Source of the DNA: Candidatus Parcubacteria bacterium
Lineage (GTDB): Bacteria > Patescibacteriota > Patescibacteriia > Patescibacteriales > UBA12075
Length of the DNA stretch: 5,771 bases
Reading direction: 5' to 3'
Assembly: GCA_023139655.1 (NCBI GenBank)
Contig: JAGLNE010000089.1
Coordinates: 1 to 5,771, forward strand
Part shown: positions 1 through 5,384 of the stretch, in pieces
Numbering within the stretch: the first letter of the stretch is position 1
How the letters are laid out: every line of letters starts with the position of its first letter
Program-made: the position numbers and the translations under genes
The notes under the pieces: model-generated
What the model was told of the DNA's origin: nothing
The model's input: the letters and a program-made list of their open reading frames with translations, nothing else
Databases searched by the model: none

Positions 1-660
1 GTAATCATAGCAAGATCTAACGATTTCTCTTTTAATTATTTGTTAGCCGAAGTGTTGCAGACAAAAGCCACCGTATTGCCTTCGCCAAAGGCAATTTTAA
101 ATTGTAGTGATCGGGGCTTATTGGCAAAAGTAATTTTTGAGGCCAAGGTTAAACAGCCACTGTCATATATTTCATTATCTACTGAGGGGGCAAAGGGAAT
201 TGCGACGCGATTTAAGAAATGCGCGCTTAAATTTGCTAATCATGGCGGCAAGGGGGTGGCAATTGTAAATAAATCTTCTAATGCTTCGGAATTTGTTGAT
301 ATTTTTTCCCACCTTGAGCAGCCTTTTTATATTCAAAAATATATTAGTGGAGATATTATTAAAGTACTGGTAGTGGGTGATGAAGTAATCGCCATGAAAG
401 AGCAGCCTAAGCCGGGGGAAGAAAGAAGCAATGACGGGAAAAGAGAACACATTAGGCTTGATGAAAAAACCAAAGCTGAATTGATTGGTTTATCAACTTA
501 TTTAGGAGCTTTTTTATTTGAGGTGGATCTAATAGAAAAAGGATCCGAGCATTTTATTATTGATCTTAGCTTGTCGCCTTCATTGGAAATGTATAGCGAG
601 ATATCCGGCAGAAATGTTGGCGCCTTGTATGCGGACTACATATTACAAAAGTATTCTTAA
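1..660 (+). CDS. RimK-like ATP-grasp ligase, 3' portion (5' end outside window)
   Basis: The frame is open from the first base, so this is the C-terminal 219 residues of a longer protein. A TTG at 40 lies inside conserved sequence and is not a credible start. ATP-grasp features visible (residues counted from the window edge): a lysine near 77 followed by the glycine-rich loop GGKG at 82-85; the ATP-clamp strand QKYI at 112-115, leading into DIIKVLVVGDEVIAM; EVD at 174-176; and the metal-site strand IIDLSLSPSL at about 186-195. The order matches the RimK/glutathione-synthase ATP-grasp fold, which uses ATP to join a carboxylate to an amine through an acyl-phosphate. The substrate cannot be read; RimK itself adds glutamates to ribosomal protein S6. 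Oddity: RimK-type enzymes normally have E-x-N at the metal site, whereas D188 and S190 occur here, so the asparagine is replaced. The protein is probably cytosolic. The next gene is 216 bases away, so cotranscription is uncertain. Family assignment is strong; exact role is unknown. Confidence 0.85.
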   Translation, partial: VIIARSNDFSFNYLLAEVLQTKATVLPSPKAILNCSDRGLLAKVIFEAKVKQPLSYISLSTEGAKGIATRFKKCALKFANHGGKGVAIVNKSSNASEFVDIFSHLEQPFYIQKYISGDIIKVLVVGDEVIAMKEQPKPGEERSNDGKREHIRLDEKTKAELIGLSTYLGAFLFEVDLIEKGSEHFIIDLSLSPSLEMYSEISGRNVGALYADYILQKYS

Positions 661-678
661 GAAGAATATAATAAAGAA

Positions 679-704
679 TCATTCCAGAAATGAGCGGTTT
701 TTTT
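679..704 (+). terminator. Weak possible intrinsic terminator
   Basis: TCATT (679-683) can pair with AATGA (689-693) around a 5-base loop, followed by GCGG and seven T (698-704). The stem is short and the GCGG spacer is not ideal, so this is a tentative end signal for the ATP-grasp gene. The rest of 705-800 is AT-rich with no gene or structure I can support. Confidence 0.3.
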
Positions 705-805
705 ATTATATAATATTTTTATCTGCAAGTTAAATGTCCGTAAAAATGTATTAATAAATAGAATAGATAATATATAAAAATGGATAAGTGCGGAAACATA
801 ATCTT

Positions 806-844
806 ATTACATTTTCAATTATTATATAGTATACCAAATATAGT
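806..844 (+). promoter_or_regulatory. Possible weak promoter region for the SatP gene
   Basis: Several -10-like hexamers cluster here: TATAGT at 825-830, TATACC at 830-835 and TATAGT at 839-844. The best upstream partner is ATTACA at 806-811, 18 bases before TATACC. No combination is close to consensus and the region is so AT-rich that chance matches are expected. The position, 35-50 bases upstream of the ATG at 877, is reasonable. Confidence 0.22.
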
Positions 845-876
845 GTTTAGTTTTATTTAGTTTTAAAAAAATTATT

Positions 877-1443
877 ATGACTCTTCCAAAAAATTCAATT
901 AACGCAGCCAACCCGGCGCCCTTGGGGTTGCTTGGTTTTGGCATGACCACGGTATTACTTAACATGCATAATGCTGATTTTTTTTCCATGGGCGGGATGA
1001 TTCTGGCAATGGGAATTTTTTACGGCGGTATTGCTCAGATCATTGCCGGTATTATGGAATGGAGAAAACAAAATACTTTTGGCATGACCGCCTTTGTTTC
1101 CTATGGTTTGTTTTGGCTTAGTTTGGTCGGTATTTTGGTATTGCCGGAGATGGGCTGGGCCAGCGCAACCGAGAAGAGCGCCATGGCGGCTTATCTTTTG
1201 ATTTGGGGGCTTTTTACCGCCATTATGTTTGTTGCTACTTTGAAATTAAATAAAGTTTTGCAATTTGTTTTTGGTTCGCTGACTTTGCTTTTTATCCTGC
1301 TGGCCTTGGGCGACATCACCGGAAACGCCGCGATCACCAGACTGGCCGGCTACGAAGGAATAATTTGTGGCCTGTCGGCAATTTATTTAGCGGCGGCCGA
1401 GATCATTAATGAGGTTTATAAGAAAAAAGTTTTGCCGATGTAA
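877..1443 (+). CDS. satP: SatP/YaaH-family acetate/succinate transporter
   Basis: This 188-residue inner-membrane protein of the GPR1/FUN34/YaaH (AceTr) family moves acetate, succinate and related short monocarboxylates/dicarboxylates across the membrane. The length equals that of E. coli SatP, as I recall it. The family signature NPAPLGL is at residues 12-18. Further hallmarks are the [15 protein letters not shown] segment at 48-62, NTFG at 66-69 and a conserved second half including VLQFVF (127-132) and GNAAI (149-153). Six hydrophobic segments lie at roughly 14-30, 38-60, 70-90, 103-122, 128-146 and 155-178; there is no cleavable signal peptide. The ATG at 877 puts the signature at its usual distance from the N-terminus. 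No Shine-Dalgarno is visible: the upstream bases are a run of A and T. The coding sequence has clearly more G+C codons (GCC, GGC, CTG) than the following genes, which may indicate transfer. It appears to be a single-gene unit, with 24 bases before the next frame. Confidence 0.93.
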   Translation: MTLPKNSINAANPAPLGLLGFGMTTVLLNMHNADFFSMGGMILAMGIFYGGIAQIIAGIMEWRKQNTFGMTAFVSYGLFWLSLVGILVLPEMGWASATEKSAMAAYLLIWGLFTAIMFVATLKLNKVLQFVFGSLTLLFILLALGDITGNAAITRLAGYEGIICGLSAIYLAAAEIINEVYKKKVLPM

Positions 1444-1467
1444 AATTAAAATAAGATAAAATTTTAT

Positions 1468-1857
1468 ATGAAAAAAGAAGGCTTACAATTAAATGAATTA
1501 AATAATTTGCTAGAAAAGTGAAAAAAAAATTTTCAATTAGACGGTTGAAAAATTAAATTAGAAGTAATTGAATTTAAAAGAAAAGATTTTAAACAAAGCG
1601 GGGATATAAAAATAGATTTAAAAAATAAAAAAGCAACTTTGTTAATAACCAATAAACCTTTTAGAAATGAAGAAAGTACAATTATACACGAATTACTACA
1701 CTTACTGCTTTGGGAGTATGATACTTTTTCAGAAAAAATAATACTCAAAAATTGTGAAGAATTCAAGGGAGACCATATTAAATACATGAATAAACTAGAA
1801 AAAACCGTTGCAAAATTTACAACCATATTTTTAAATTTAAATAAAAAAAACGGGTAA
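1468..1857 (+). pseudogene. Small HELLH metallopeptidase-like gene with two in-frame TGA codons
   Basis: From the ATG at 1468 a single frame runs to TAA at 1855, interrupted only by TGA at codons 18 (1519-1521) and 27 (1546-1548). Read through, it gives a 129-residue protein: an N-terminal helix (LNELNNLLEK-x-KKNFQLDG-x-KIKLEV), a beta-rich part, a HExxH zinc-metallopeptidase motif HELLH at residues 74-78, and a C-terminal helix (about 105-124). I recall small phage-type putative metallopeptidases with the same architecture, in which both interrupted positions are tryptophan ('W..L.L.dW.i.v'). An ordinary TGG tryptophan is present at codon 82. Either this is a pseudogene with two Trp-to-stop G-to-A changes, or TGA is read as Trp. 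No frameshift exists in 129 codons. The frame could restart at TTG 1639, but that would lose the N-terminal third. The last codons run into the hairpin at 1851, so the original C-terminus may also be altered. The substrate is unknown. Confidence 0.62.
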
Positions 1858-1872
1858 ATTTGCGTTTACCCG
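1843..1872 (-). terminator. Strong intrinsic terminator facing the minus strand, with no gene to serve
   Basis: CGGGTAAA (1851-1858) and TTTACCCG (1865-1872) form a perfect 8-bp stem around a 6-base loop. Eight A (1843-1850) precede it on the + strand, so on the minus strand the hairpin is followed by eight U, the classic Rho-independent form. On the + strand no T-tract follows, so it does not terminate the upstream gene well, although that gene's TAA lies in the left arm. The minus strand to its right (1873-2016) has no convincing gene. It may be a leftover of a deleted minus-strand gene or the 3' end of a small RNA. Confidence 0.55.
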
Positions 1873-1911
1873 CGCTTTAGATGTTACTGCCCTCGGTCAG
1901 CTGTCCTTTTT

Positions 1912-2358
1912 TATTATAAAAATTGGAGGGATTTTGAAAATACAATAAATAAGGCTAAAATTGCTTGTGAAAATTCGGATCAAATAATAAAATATCATTT
2001 TGAGGACGTACTCAAAATGATAAAAATAGCTAAAAATACAAAAAAAGAAGCGCTCAGAAAAATAAATAATTATCGTCTTTCAAGGTATGCTTGTTATCTT
2101 GTCGCCCAAAATGGTGATTCAAGAAAACAAGAAATTGCCATGGCTCAAACATATTTTGCAATTAAAACAAGAAAACAAGAAATAACAGAACAGTTTAATG
2201 AGGATCAGAAAAGATTATATATAAGAAAAGAAGTAAAAACACATAATAAAAAACTTTTTGAAACAGCTCAAAATGCAGGAGTTAGTAATTTTGGTAAATT
2301 TAATAACTATGGATATTTGGGATTATATAAGTTGACGGCCCAAAAACAAAAAAGGTAA
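1912..2358 (+). pseudogene. dinD: DinD (DNA-damage-inducible protein D) fragment, both ends missing
   Basis: The frame contains a contiguous DinD core: NWRDFENTINKAKIAC, then HFEDVLKM, LSRYACYLVAQNGD, AQTYFAIKTRKQE, EDQKRLYIRKE and GVSNFGKFNNYGYLGLY. DinD is an SOS-regulated protein that in E. coli inhibits RecA filament activity; related proteins belong to the BRO/antirepressor-like group. Full-length proteins are about 270-280 residues. Here the N-terminal part before about 1915 and roughly 120 C-terminal residues after GYLGLY (about 2328) are absent. Between the upstream TAA (1855) and ATG 2017 there is no ATG, GTG or TTG in frame, although conserved DinD residues are encoded there, so the gene has lost its start. 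The first usable ATG (2017) would give 113 residues beginning inside the domain. The tail LTAQKQKR is not recognisable as DinD and overlaps the nuclease fragment in another frame. Unlike the preceding gene, its Trp codon (1924-1926) is TGG. Confidence 0.8.
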
Positions 2359-2582
2359 AACTTATTGAAGTAAAATATAGGCGTGAATTAAATCAGAAAT
2401 ATGTGTTAAAGGATGCAAAAAGAATGAGTAAATCGTGGAATCCTTCCTATTTGTTTATTGCCACATTTAAAGGATTTTATTTTGATGAGATTAATATTAT
2501 AAAAAATAATGGTGAAATCCCAACATTTCATTATAATCAAATTGCAGAAGACGTACAGAAGCGATATTTGCAAATTTTATAA
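2331..2582 (+). pseudogene. C-terminal fragment of a probable PD-(D/E)xK nuclease
   Basis: A frame different from the dinD fragment is open from 2331, just after TAA at 2328, to TAA at 2580-2582 and encodes 83 residues. It starts abruptly with VDGPKTKKVKLIEVKYRR and continues through YVLKDAKRM, SWNPSYLFIATFKGFYFDE and EDVQKRYLQIL. The D2...E13-V-K15 pattern on a hydrophobic strand fits the catalytic D-x(n)-E-x-K core of PD-(D/E)xK restriction-type nucleases; I infer this from the motif and did not match a named family. No start codon precedes the catalytic strand, and the N-terminal part is missing. Internal codon use and alternating strand/helix character look protein-coding, so it appears to be a real gene end joined to the dinD remnant by a deletion or rearrangement at about 2328-2345. 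It is probably not translated. Confidence 0.6.
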
Positions 2583-2626
2583 GATTTTGAAAAAAATAAT
2601 TGAAAAAATAATAAAAGTTTTTAAAT

Positions 2627-2659
2627 AAAAATGTACGTATATGCACGTACATTTTTTTT
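2627..2659 (+). terminator. Intrinsic terminator, likely bidirectional
   Basis: ATGTACGT (2631-2638) pairs with ACGTACAT (2645-2652) around a 6-base loop, extended by AAAA (2627-2630) with TTTT (2653-2656) to a 12-bp stem. Eight T (2652-2659) follow on the + strand, and the A-rich left flank gives a U-rich tail on the minus strand. It closes the decayed region and isolates it from the Pif1 operon. Confidence 0.7.
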
Positions 2660-2732
2660 GCGGACTGTGTCACGCCGAAGCTGAGCTTGCGCCACCGCTA
2701 AAGCTTTAGCGACACGCTGTTCGGCGTTGCGA
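2660..2732. repeat. GC-rich nested palindromic intergenic element
   Basis: A GC-rich island in AT-rich surroundings. The outer arms ACGCCGAA (2672-2679) and TTCGGCGT (2720-2727) enclose GCG (2689-2691)/CGC (2715-2717), which enclose a perfect 16-base palindrome CGCTAAAGCTTTAGCG (2696-2711). The left side also carries a small dyad AAGCT-G-AGCTT (2678-2688). The whole can fold into one long imperfect hairpin in DNA or RNA. It resembles REP/MITE-like intergenic repeats in design, but no second full copy is in this window; only the heptamer GCGGACT (2660-2666) recurs at 5188. No open frame crosses it convincingly. Confidence 0.6.
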
Positions 2733-2755
2733 TGTGTGTTGATTTTTACTATAAA
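2727..2755 (+). promoter_or_regulatory. Sigma70-like promoter for the Pif1 operon
   Basis: TTGCGA (2727-2732), a 17-base spacer and TATAAA (2750-2755) form a good promoter match. The expected start of transcription is about 2762, giving a leader of roughly 25 bases to the ATG at 2788. The -35 box begins at the last base of the outer palindrome arm, so the folded element directly abuts, and could influence, this promoter. Confidence 0.55.
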
Positions 2756-2787
2756 AAAAGGTATTATGAAAAAAAATAAATTAAAAA

Positions 2788-4191
2788 ATGAAACAGGAAG
2801 AAGCTTTAAACATTTTGAAACTTGGATTTAACGTGTTTCTTACCGGTCCGGCCGGGAGCGGTAAGACTTTTTTGATTGAAAAATATATTGAATATTTAAG
2901 AAGTAAAAAAGTCAGCGTCGGCGTTACCGCGTCTACCGGCATTGCCGCCACTTATTTGAGCGGCATTACAATTCATTCCTGGAGCGGTCTAAAGGTGATT
3001 GAGAGCGGGATGAGTAAAAAACAGATTGATAGTAGAATAAAGAGTATATTAAAGAATGAAATTTTAAGCAGTAAGATACAAACAGCAAGCGTGTTGATTA
3101 TTGATGAAATATCAATGCTGGACGCGGAATATTTGGGCCTGGTTGACCAGGTATGCCAGGCTGTTAAAAAAATTGCTTTTCCTTTTGGCGGCCTGCAAAT
3201 AGTGCTGAGCGGGGATTTTTTTCAGTTGCCGCCGGTTAATAAAAAAGGAAAGGACGAGAAAAAATTTGCGTATTTGTCCGGTGTCTGGAAAAATGCCGCG
3301 TTTAAAACGTGTTATCTGGATGAACAGCATAGATATACGGACAAAAAATATATAAGAGTTTTAAATGATATTAGAAAGAACAAAATAAAAAAGGAAACAC
3401 TGGAGGCGCTTAAATCAAGAATGAATAAGCCGGTTAAAAGTTTGATTAAAGCGACTAAGCTATATACCACCAATTCCCAGATAGACGCGATCAATGACTA
3501 TGAGCTGTCCCGTCTTTCAGACAAAGAATTTGTTTATGACATGAGGTCGGGCTGCAGGAAAGGAAATGAATATATTTTAAAGCAGATGATTGCCAGTTCG
3601 CAGGTAATTCCCCAAGTGCTGAGGTTGAAAAAGGGCGCGGTTGTTATGTTTATTAAAAATAATTTTGACAGTACCGGTATAAATGGCTATGTTAACGGCA
3701 CTTTAGGCAAAGTTGTCGGTTTTACAGAGGAAGCTAAATATCCAAAAGTAGAAACAATGGATAAGCGGACGATTATTGCCGCGCCCGCGTCCTGGAAGAT
3801 CAAAGAGGATGATATTGATCTGGCCTGGATTAGGCAGATACCCTTGCGGCTTGCCTGGGCGATCACGGTGCATAAAAGCCAGGGTATGAGTCTGGATGAA
3901 GCGATTATTGATCTGGGAAACACATTTGAGTACGGCATGGGCTATGTTGCCCTTTCCCGCGTCCGCTCTCTTTCCGGCGTTTGTCTTTTGGGTTTGAACA
4001 AGCTGGCAGTGCGGGTTAACCCGGAGATTGTTGAGCTGGATAAGGTTTTTATCCGCCAATCAAAAGAAGTTAAGGTAGAATTGGACGCGATGGGTAAGAA
4101 GGAAATTAAAAGACAACAAAAAGAGTTTATGAAATCCGCCGCAGATAAGAGCAAGGCAGTTGATTTATTTGATGAGGTTTTTAATAAATAA
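2788..4191 (+). CDS. Pif1-like SF1B DNA helicase
   Basis: This 467-residue ATP-dependent helicase belongs to the Pif1/RecD2-like SF1B group, whose members unwind DNA 5' to 3' and resolve G-quadruplexes, R-loops and stalled forks. Motifs in order: Walker A GPAGSGKT at 20-27; ASTGIAA at 48-54 with TIHSW (61-65), a Pif1 hallmark; Walker B IIDEISML at 104-111; GDFFQLPP at 142-149; QHR at 180-182; HKSQG at 362-366; and YGMGYVALSRVR at 382-393. The last 40 residues are lysine-rich and probably disordered. The protein is only the core with no added C-terminal domain, which is typical of short bacterial Pif1 proteins. The ATG at 2788 puts Walker A at residue 20, as expected. No Shine-Dalgarno lies at normal distance; an AAAGG at 2757-2761 is too far upstream. 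All five tryptophans are TGG. It is followed after 20 bases by the gene at 4212, so they probably form an operon. Confidence 0.93.
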   Translation: MKQEEALNILKLGFNVFLTGPAGSGKTFLIEKYIEYLRSKKVSVGVTASTGIAATYLSGITIHSWSGLKVIESGMSKKQIDSRIKSILKNEILSSKIQTASVLIIDEISMLDAEYLGLVDQVCQAVKKIAFPFGGLQIVLSGDFFQLPPVNKKGKDEKKFAYLSGVWKNAAFKTCYLDEQHRYTDKKYIRVLNDIRKNKIKKETLEALKSRMNKPVKSLIKATKLYTTNSQIDAINDYELSRLSDKEFVYDMRSGCRKGNEYILKQMIASSQVIPQVLRLKKGAVVMFIKNNFDSTGINGYVNGTLGKVVGFTEEAKYPKVETMDKRTIIAAPASWKIKEDDIDLAWIRQIPLRLAWAITVHKSQGMSLDEAIIDLGNTFEYGMGYVALSRVRSLSGVCLLGLNKLAVRVNPEIVELDKVFIRQSKEVKVELDAMGKKEIKRQQKEFMKSAADKSKAVDLFDEVFNK

Positions 4192-4211
4192 TTAAAATAA
4201 TTTTTCATGAT

Positions 4212-5135
4212 ATGAATAACCCACTTAAAAAATATATAGAAATTATCAAGACCGGATCAAGCGAAGAAGTAAAAGAAGCTCAAAAGCAAATTAAGAAATA
4301 TTGGCATGATGTTTATATTCCTAAAAGAGTTGAAGGCAAAAAAGTATTCACTATTTTTTTAGATGAAATAAAAAAGTTTGAAGAAATTAGTGATATTAAT
4401 CATCAGTCATACTTGATTAATGTTTTAAAATGGCCTCTTTGGGCGATTGGCGAAAAATATTTTGAAGTATGGGCTGATTTTTTATTGACCTATGTACAGC
4501 ATCCGTCAGGAAAAATAAGGCAAGCAATAATACGCGCTAGTGATTATTTAATAATGGATATAGTAGTTGACATTAGAGATATGGGGAATAACAAAAATAA
4601 TCAGAAAAGAATGGAGAGAATCGCGAAAAATAAAATGCGTTTTGGTTTTTTTGTTTACGCGGTTGAGCAATTACTTGAAAAATACGAGGAACCGAAATTT
4701 AGGCGATATAAATATGTTAGCAATATGCCGGTAGGCGTTTACAAAAGTTTGCAGATTTTAATCACGGAACAATTATTGCGCAGTGAATATTATGAAAAAA
4801 TGTATGAGGAGTTTTTGCAAAATAATATAAAAATTCCCAGACCGCAGATAGACGCCTCTATAACAAAAGAACAAATTTTAAATAGGCGGGAAGAGATAGA
4901 AAGGGAGCTTACGGAATGGATCAAAAAAACGAACTGTGATTTAAGCTTTAGGAAAATTCAGGAAATAATTTATTATGAAAAAAGTCAAAAAGATTTGCAT
5001 GAAATAATGAGAGCATTTGATAAGGCGCAAGATATGGATGAAATGAATGCGATTTTAAAAGTTGTAAGCGAGGCGTGGAATTATTACCCGCATAGATGTT
5101 TGAATGATTTATCTCCAGCAGAAAAATTTGTTTAA
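4212..5135 (+). CDS. Alpha-helical protein of unknown function, second gene of the Pif1 operon
   Basis: I do not recognise a named family. The 307-residue product is hydrophilic and predominantly helical by residue pattern, with no signal peptide or membrane segment. Residues about 40-130 (FTIFLDEIKKFEEI, INVLKWPLWAIGEKYFEVWADFLL, HPSGKIRQAIIRASDYL) look like paired helices of a HEAT/ARM-type repeat. A very basic stretch follows (NNKNNQKRMERIAKNKMRF), then charged, coiled-coil-prone helices (about 215-245). The C-terminus EAWNYYPHRCLNDLSPAEKF resembles, from memory, a recurring tail ('N.fPh..L.GlSPaE') on several hypothetical bacterial proteins. This is only a resemblance. The gene starts 20 bases after the helicase and ends just before a terminator, so cotranscription is likely and a role with the helicase or DNA is an inference from context. 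ATG 4212 has no Shine-Dalgarno; a nearer-upstream ATG at 4207 stops after two codons. Six tryptophans are all TGG. Confidence 0.85.
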   Translation: MNNPLKKYIEIIKTGSSEEVKEAQKQIKKYWHDVYIPKRVEGKKVFTIFLDEIKKFEEISDINHQSYLINVLKWPLWAIGEKYFEVWADFLLTYVQHPSGKIRQAIIRASDYLIMDIVVDIRDMGNNKNNQKRMERIAKNKMRFGFFVYAVEQLLEKYEEPKFRRYKYVSNMPVGVYKSLQILITEQLLRSEYYEKMYEEFLQNNIKIPRPQIDASITKEQILNRREEIERELTEWIKKTNCDLSFRKIQEIIYYEKSQKDLHEIMRAFDKAQDMDEMNAILKVVSEAWNYYPHRCLNDLSPAEKFV

Positions 5136-5152
5136 AAATAGAATTTGACATT

Positions 5153-5174
5153 TGTTAAGCTAACAGCTTTTTTT
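5153..5174 (+). terminator. Intrinsic terminator of the Pif1 operon
   Basis: TGTTA (5153-5157) and TAACA (5161-5165) pair around a 3-base loop, followed by GC and seven T (5168-5174). It lies 18 bases after the stop codon at 5135. The stem is short but the T-tract and position are good. Confidence 0.55.
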
Positions 5175-5187
5175 ATAATAACACAGG

Positions 5188-5247
5188 GCGGACTCCGCAC
5201 AATTCGTTTCGCTCGTGACGGGGCAAGCGGGAAATTTGCGGATTGTG
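5188..5247. repeat. Second GC-rich folded intergenic element
   Basis: A GC-rich island between two AT-rich terminators. TCCGCA (5194-5199) plus AATT (5201-5204) pairs with AATT (5233-5236) plus TGCGGA (5237-5242), with one bulged C, giving a 10-bp stem. Inside, CGCT (5210-5213) pairs with AGCG (5226-5229). TCCGC can alternatively pair with GCGGA (5188-5192), and CACAAT (5198-5203) with ATTGTG (5242-5247), so competing folds exist. It shares the heptamer GCGGACT with the element at 2660 and the same placement between a terminator and the next promoter, but is otherwise different in sequence. No coding frame is apparent. Confidence 0.5.
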
Positions 5248-5271
5248 GTTTCAATCTCATTAATTCAACAA

Positions 5272-5305
5272 AATAAAAAACAGGGATAAATCCTGTCTTT
5301 TTATT
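5272..5305 (+). terminator. Bidirectional intrinsic terminator upstream of recQ
   Basis: ACAGG (5280-5284) pairs with CCTGT (5292-5296) around a 7-base loop. Flanking AATAAAAA (5272-5279) pairs with TTTTTATT (5298-5305) after one bulged C, giving 13 bp in all with a T-tract on either strand. It would block read-through into the recQ promoter region. Confidence 0.55.
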
Positions 5306-5321
5306 CTAAAAATGGGGTTAT

Positions 5322-5350
5322 TTGACTTTCGTTTTTTGTTCGTGTATAAT
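5322..5350 (+). promoter_or_regulatory. Near-consensus sigma70 promoter for recQ
   Basis: TTGACT (5322-5327), a 17-base spacer and a perfect TATAAT (5345-5350) make this the best promoter in the window. Transcription should begin near 5357, leaving a leader of about 28 bases. That leader holds a perfect 14-base AT palindrome ATTATTTAAATAAT (5370-5383) ending one base before the ATG; a regulatory role is possible but unproven. Confidence 0.75.
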
Positions 5351-5384
5351 TATTAAAAGTGAATTAAATATTATTTAAATAATT

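Noticed and set aside
40..42. TTG at 40 as the start of the ATP-grasp gene.
   Set aside because: The frame is open to the window edge and the upstream residues continue the same domain, so the true start lies outside.
780..860. A 26-codon frame from ATG 780 upstream of the SatP gene.
   Set aside because: No ribosome site, no recognisable protein features, and it overlaps the likely promoter region.
1456..1467. Palindrome ATAAAATTTTAT just before ATG 1468 as a terminator or operator.
   Set aside because: It has no G or C, no T-tract follows, and such palindromes are expected by chance in this composition.
1519..1548. Reading the two TGA codons as glycine (Gracilibacteria/SR1 code).
   Set aside because: Glycine fits the helix and strand positions poorly, while Trp fits the family pattern I recall. 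The long intact genes contain no in-frame TGA at all, which a TGA=Gly genome would show often.
2766..2831. A 21-codon frame starting at ATG 2766 with an AAAGG four bases upstream, overlapping the helicase start.
   Set aside because: The product is low-complexity and Lys/Asn-rich and seems to be an out-of-frame by-product of the A-rich leader and the helicase N-terminus; no attenuation structure accompanies it.
3112..4208. Several minus-strand open frames of 60-118 codons opposite the Pif1-like gene.
   Set aside because: They are antisense shadows of a well-conserved coding sequence and have no protein-like features of their own.
5145..5179. TTGACA (5145-5150) and TATAAT (5174-5179) as a promoter.
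   Set aside because: The spacer is 23 bases, too long, and the interval contains the operon terminator hairpin.
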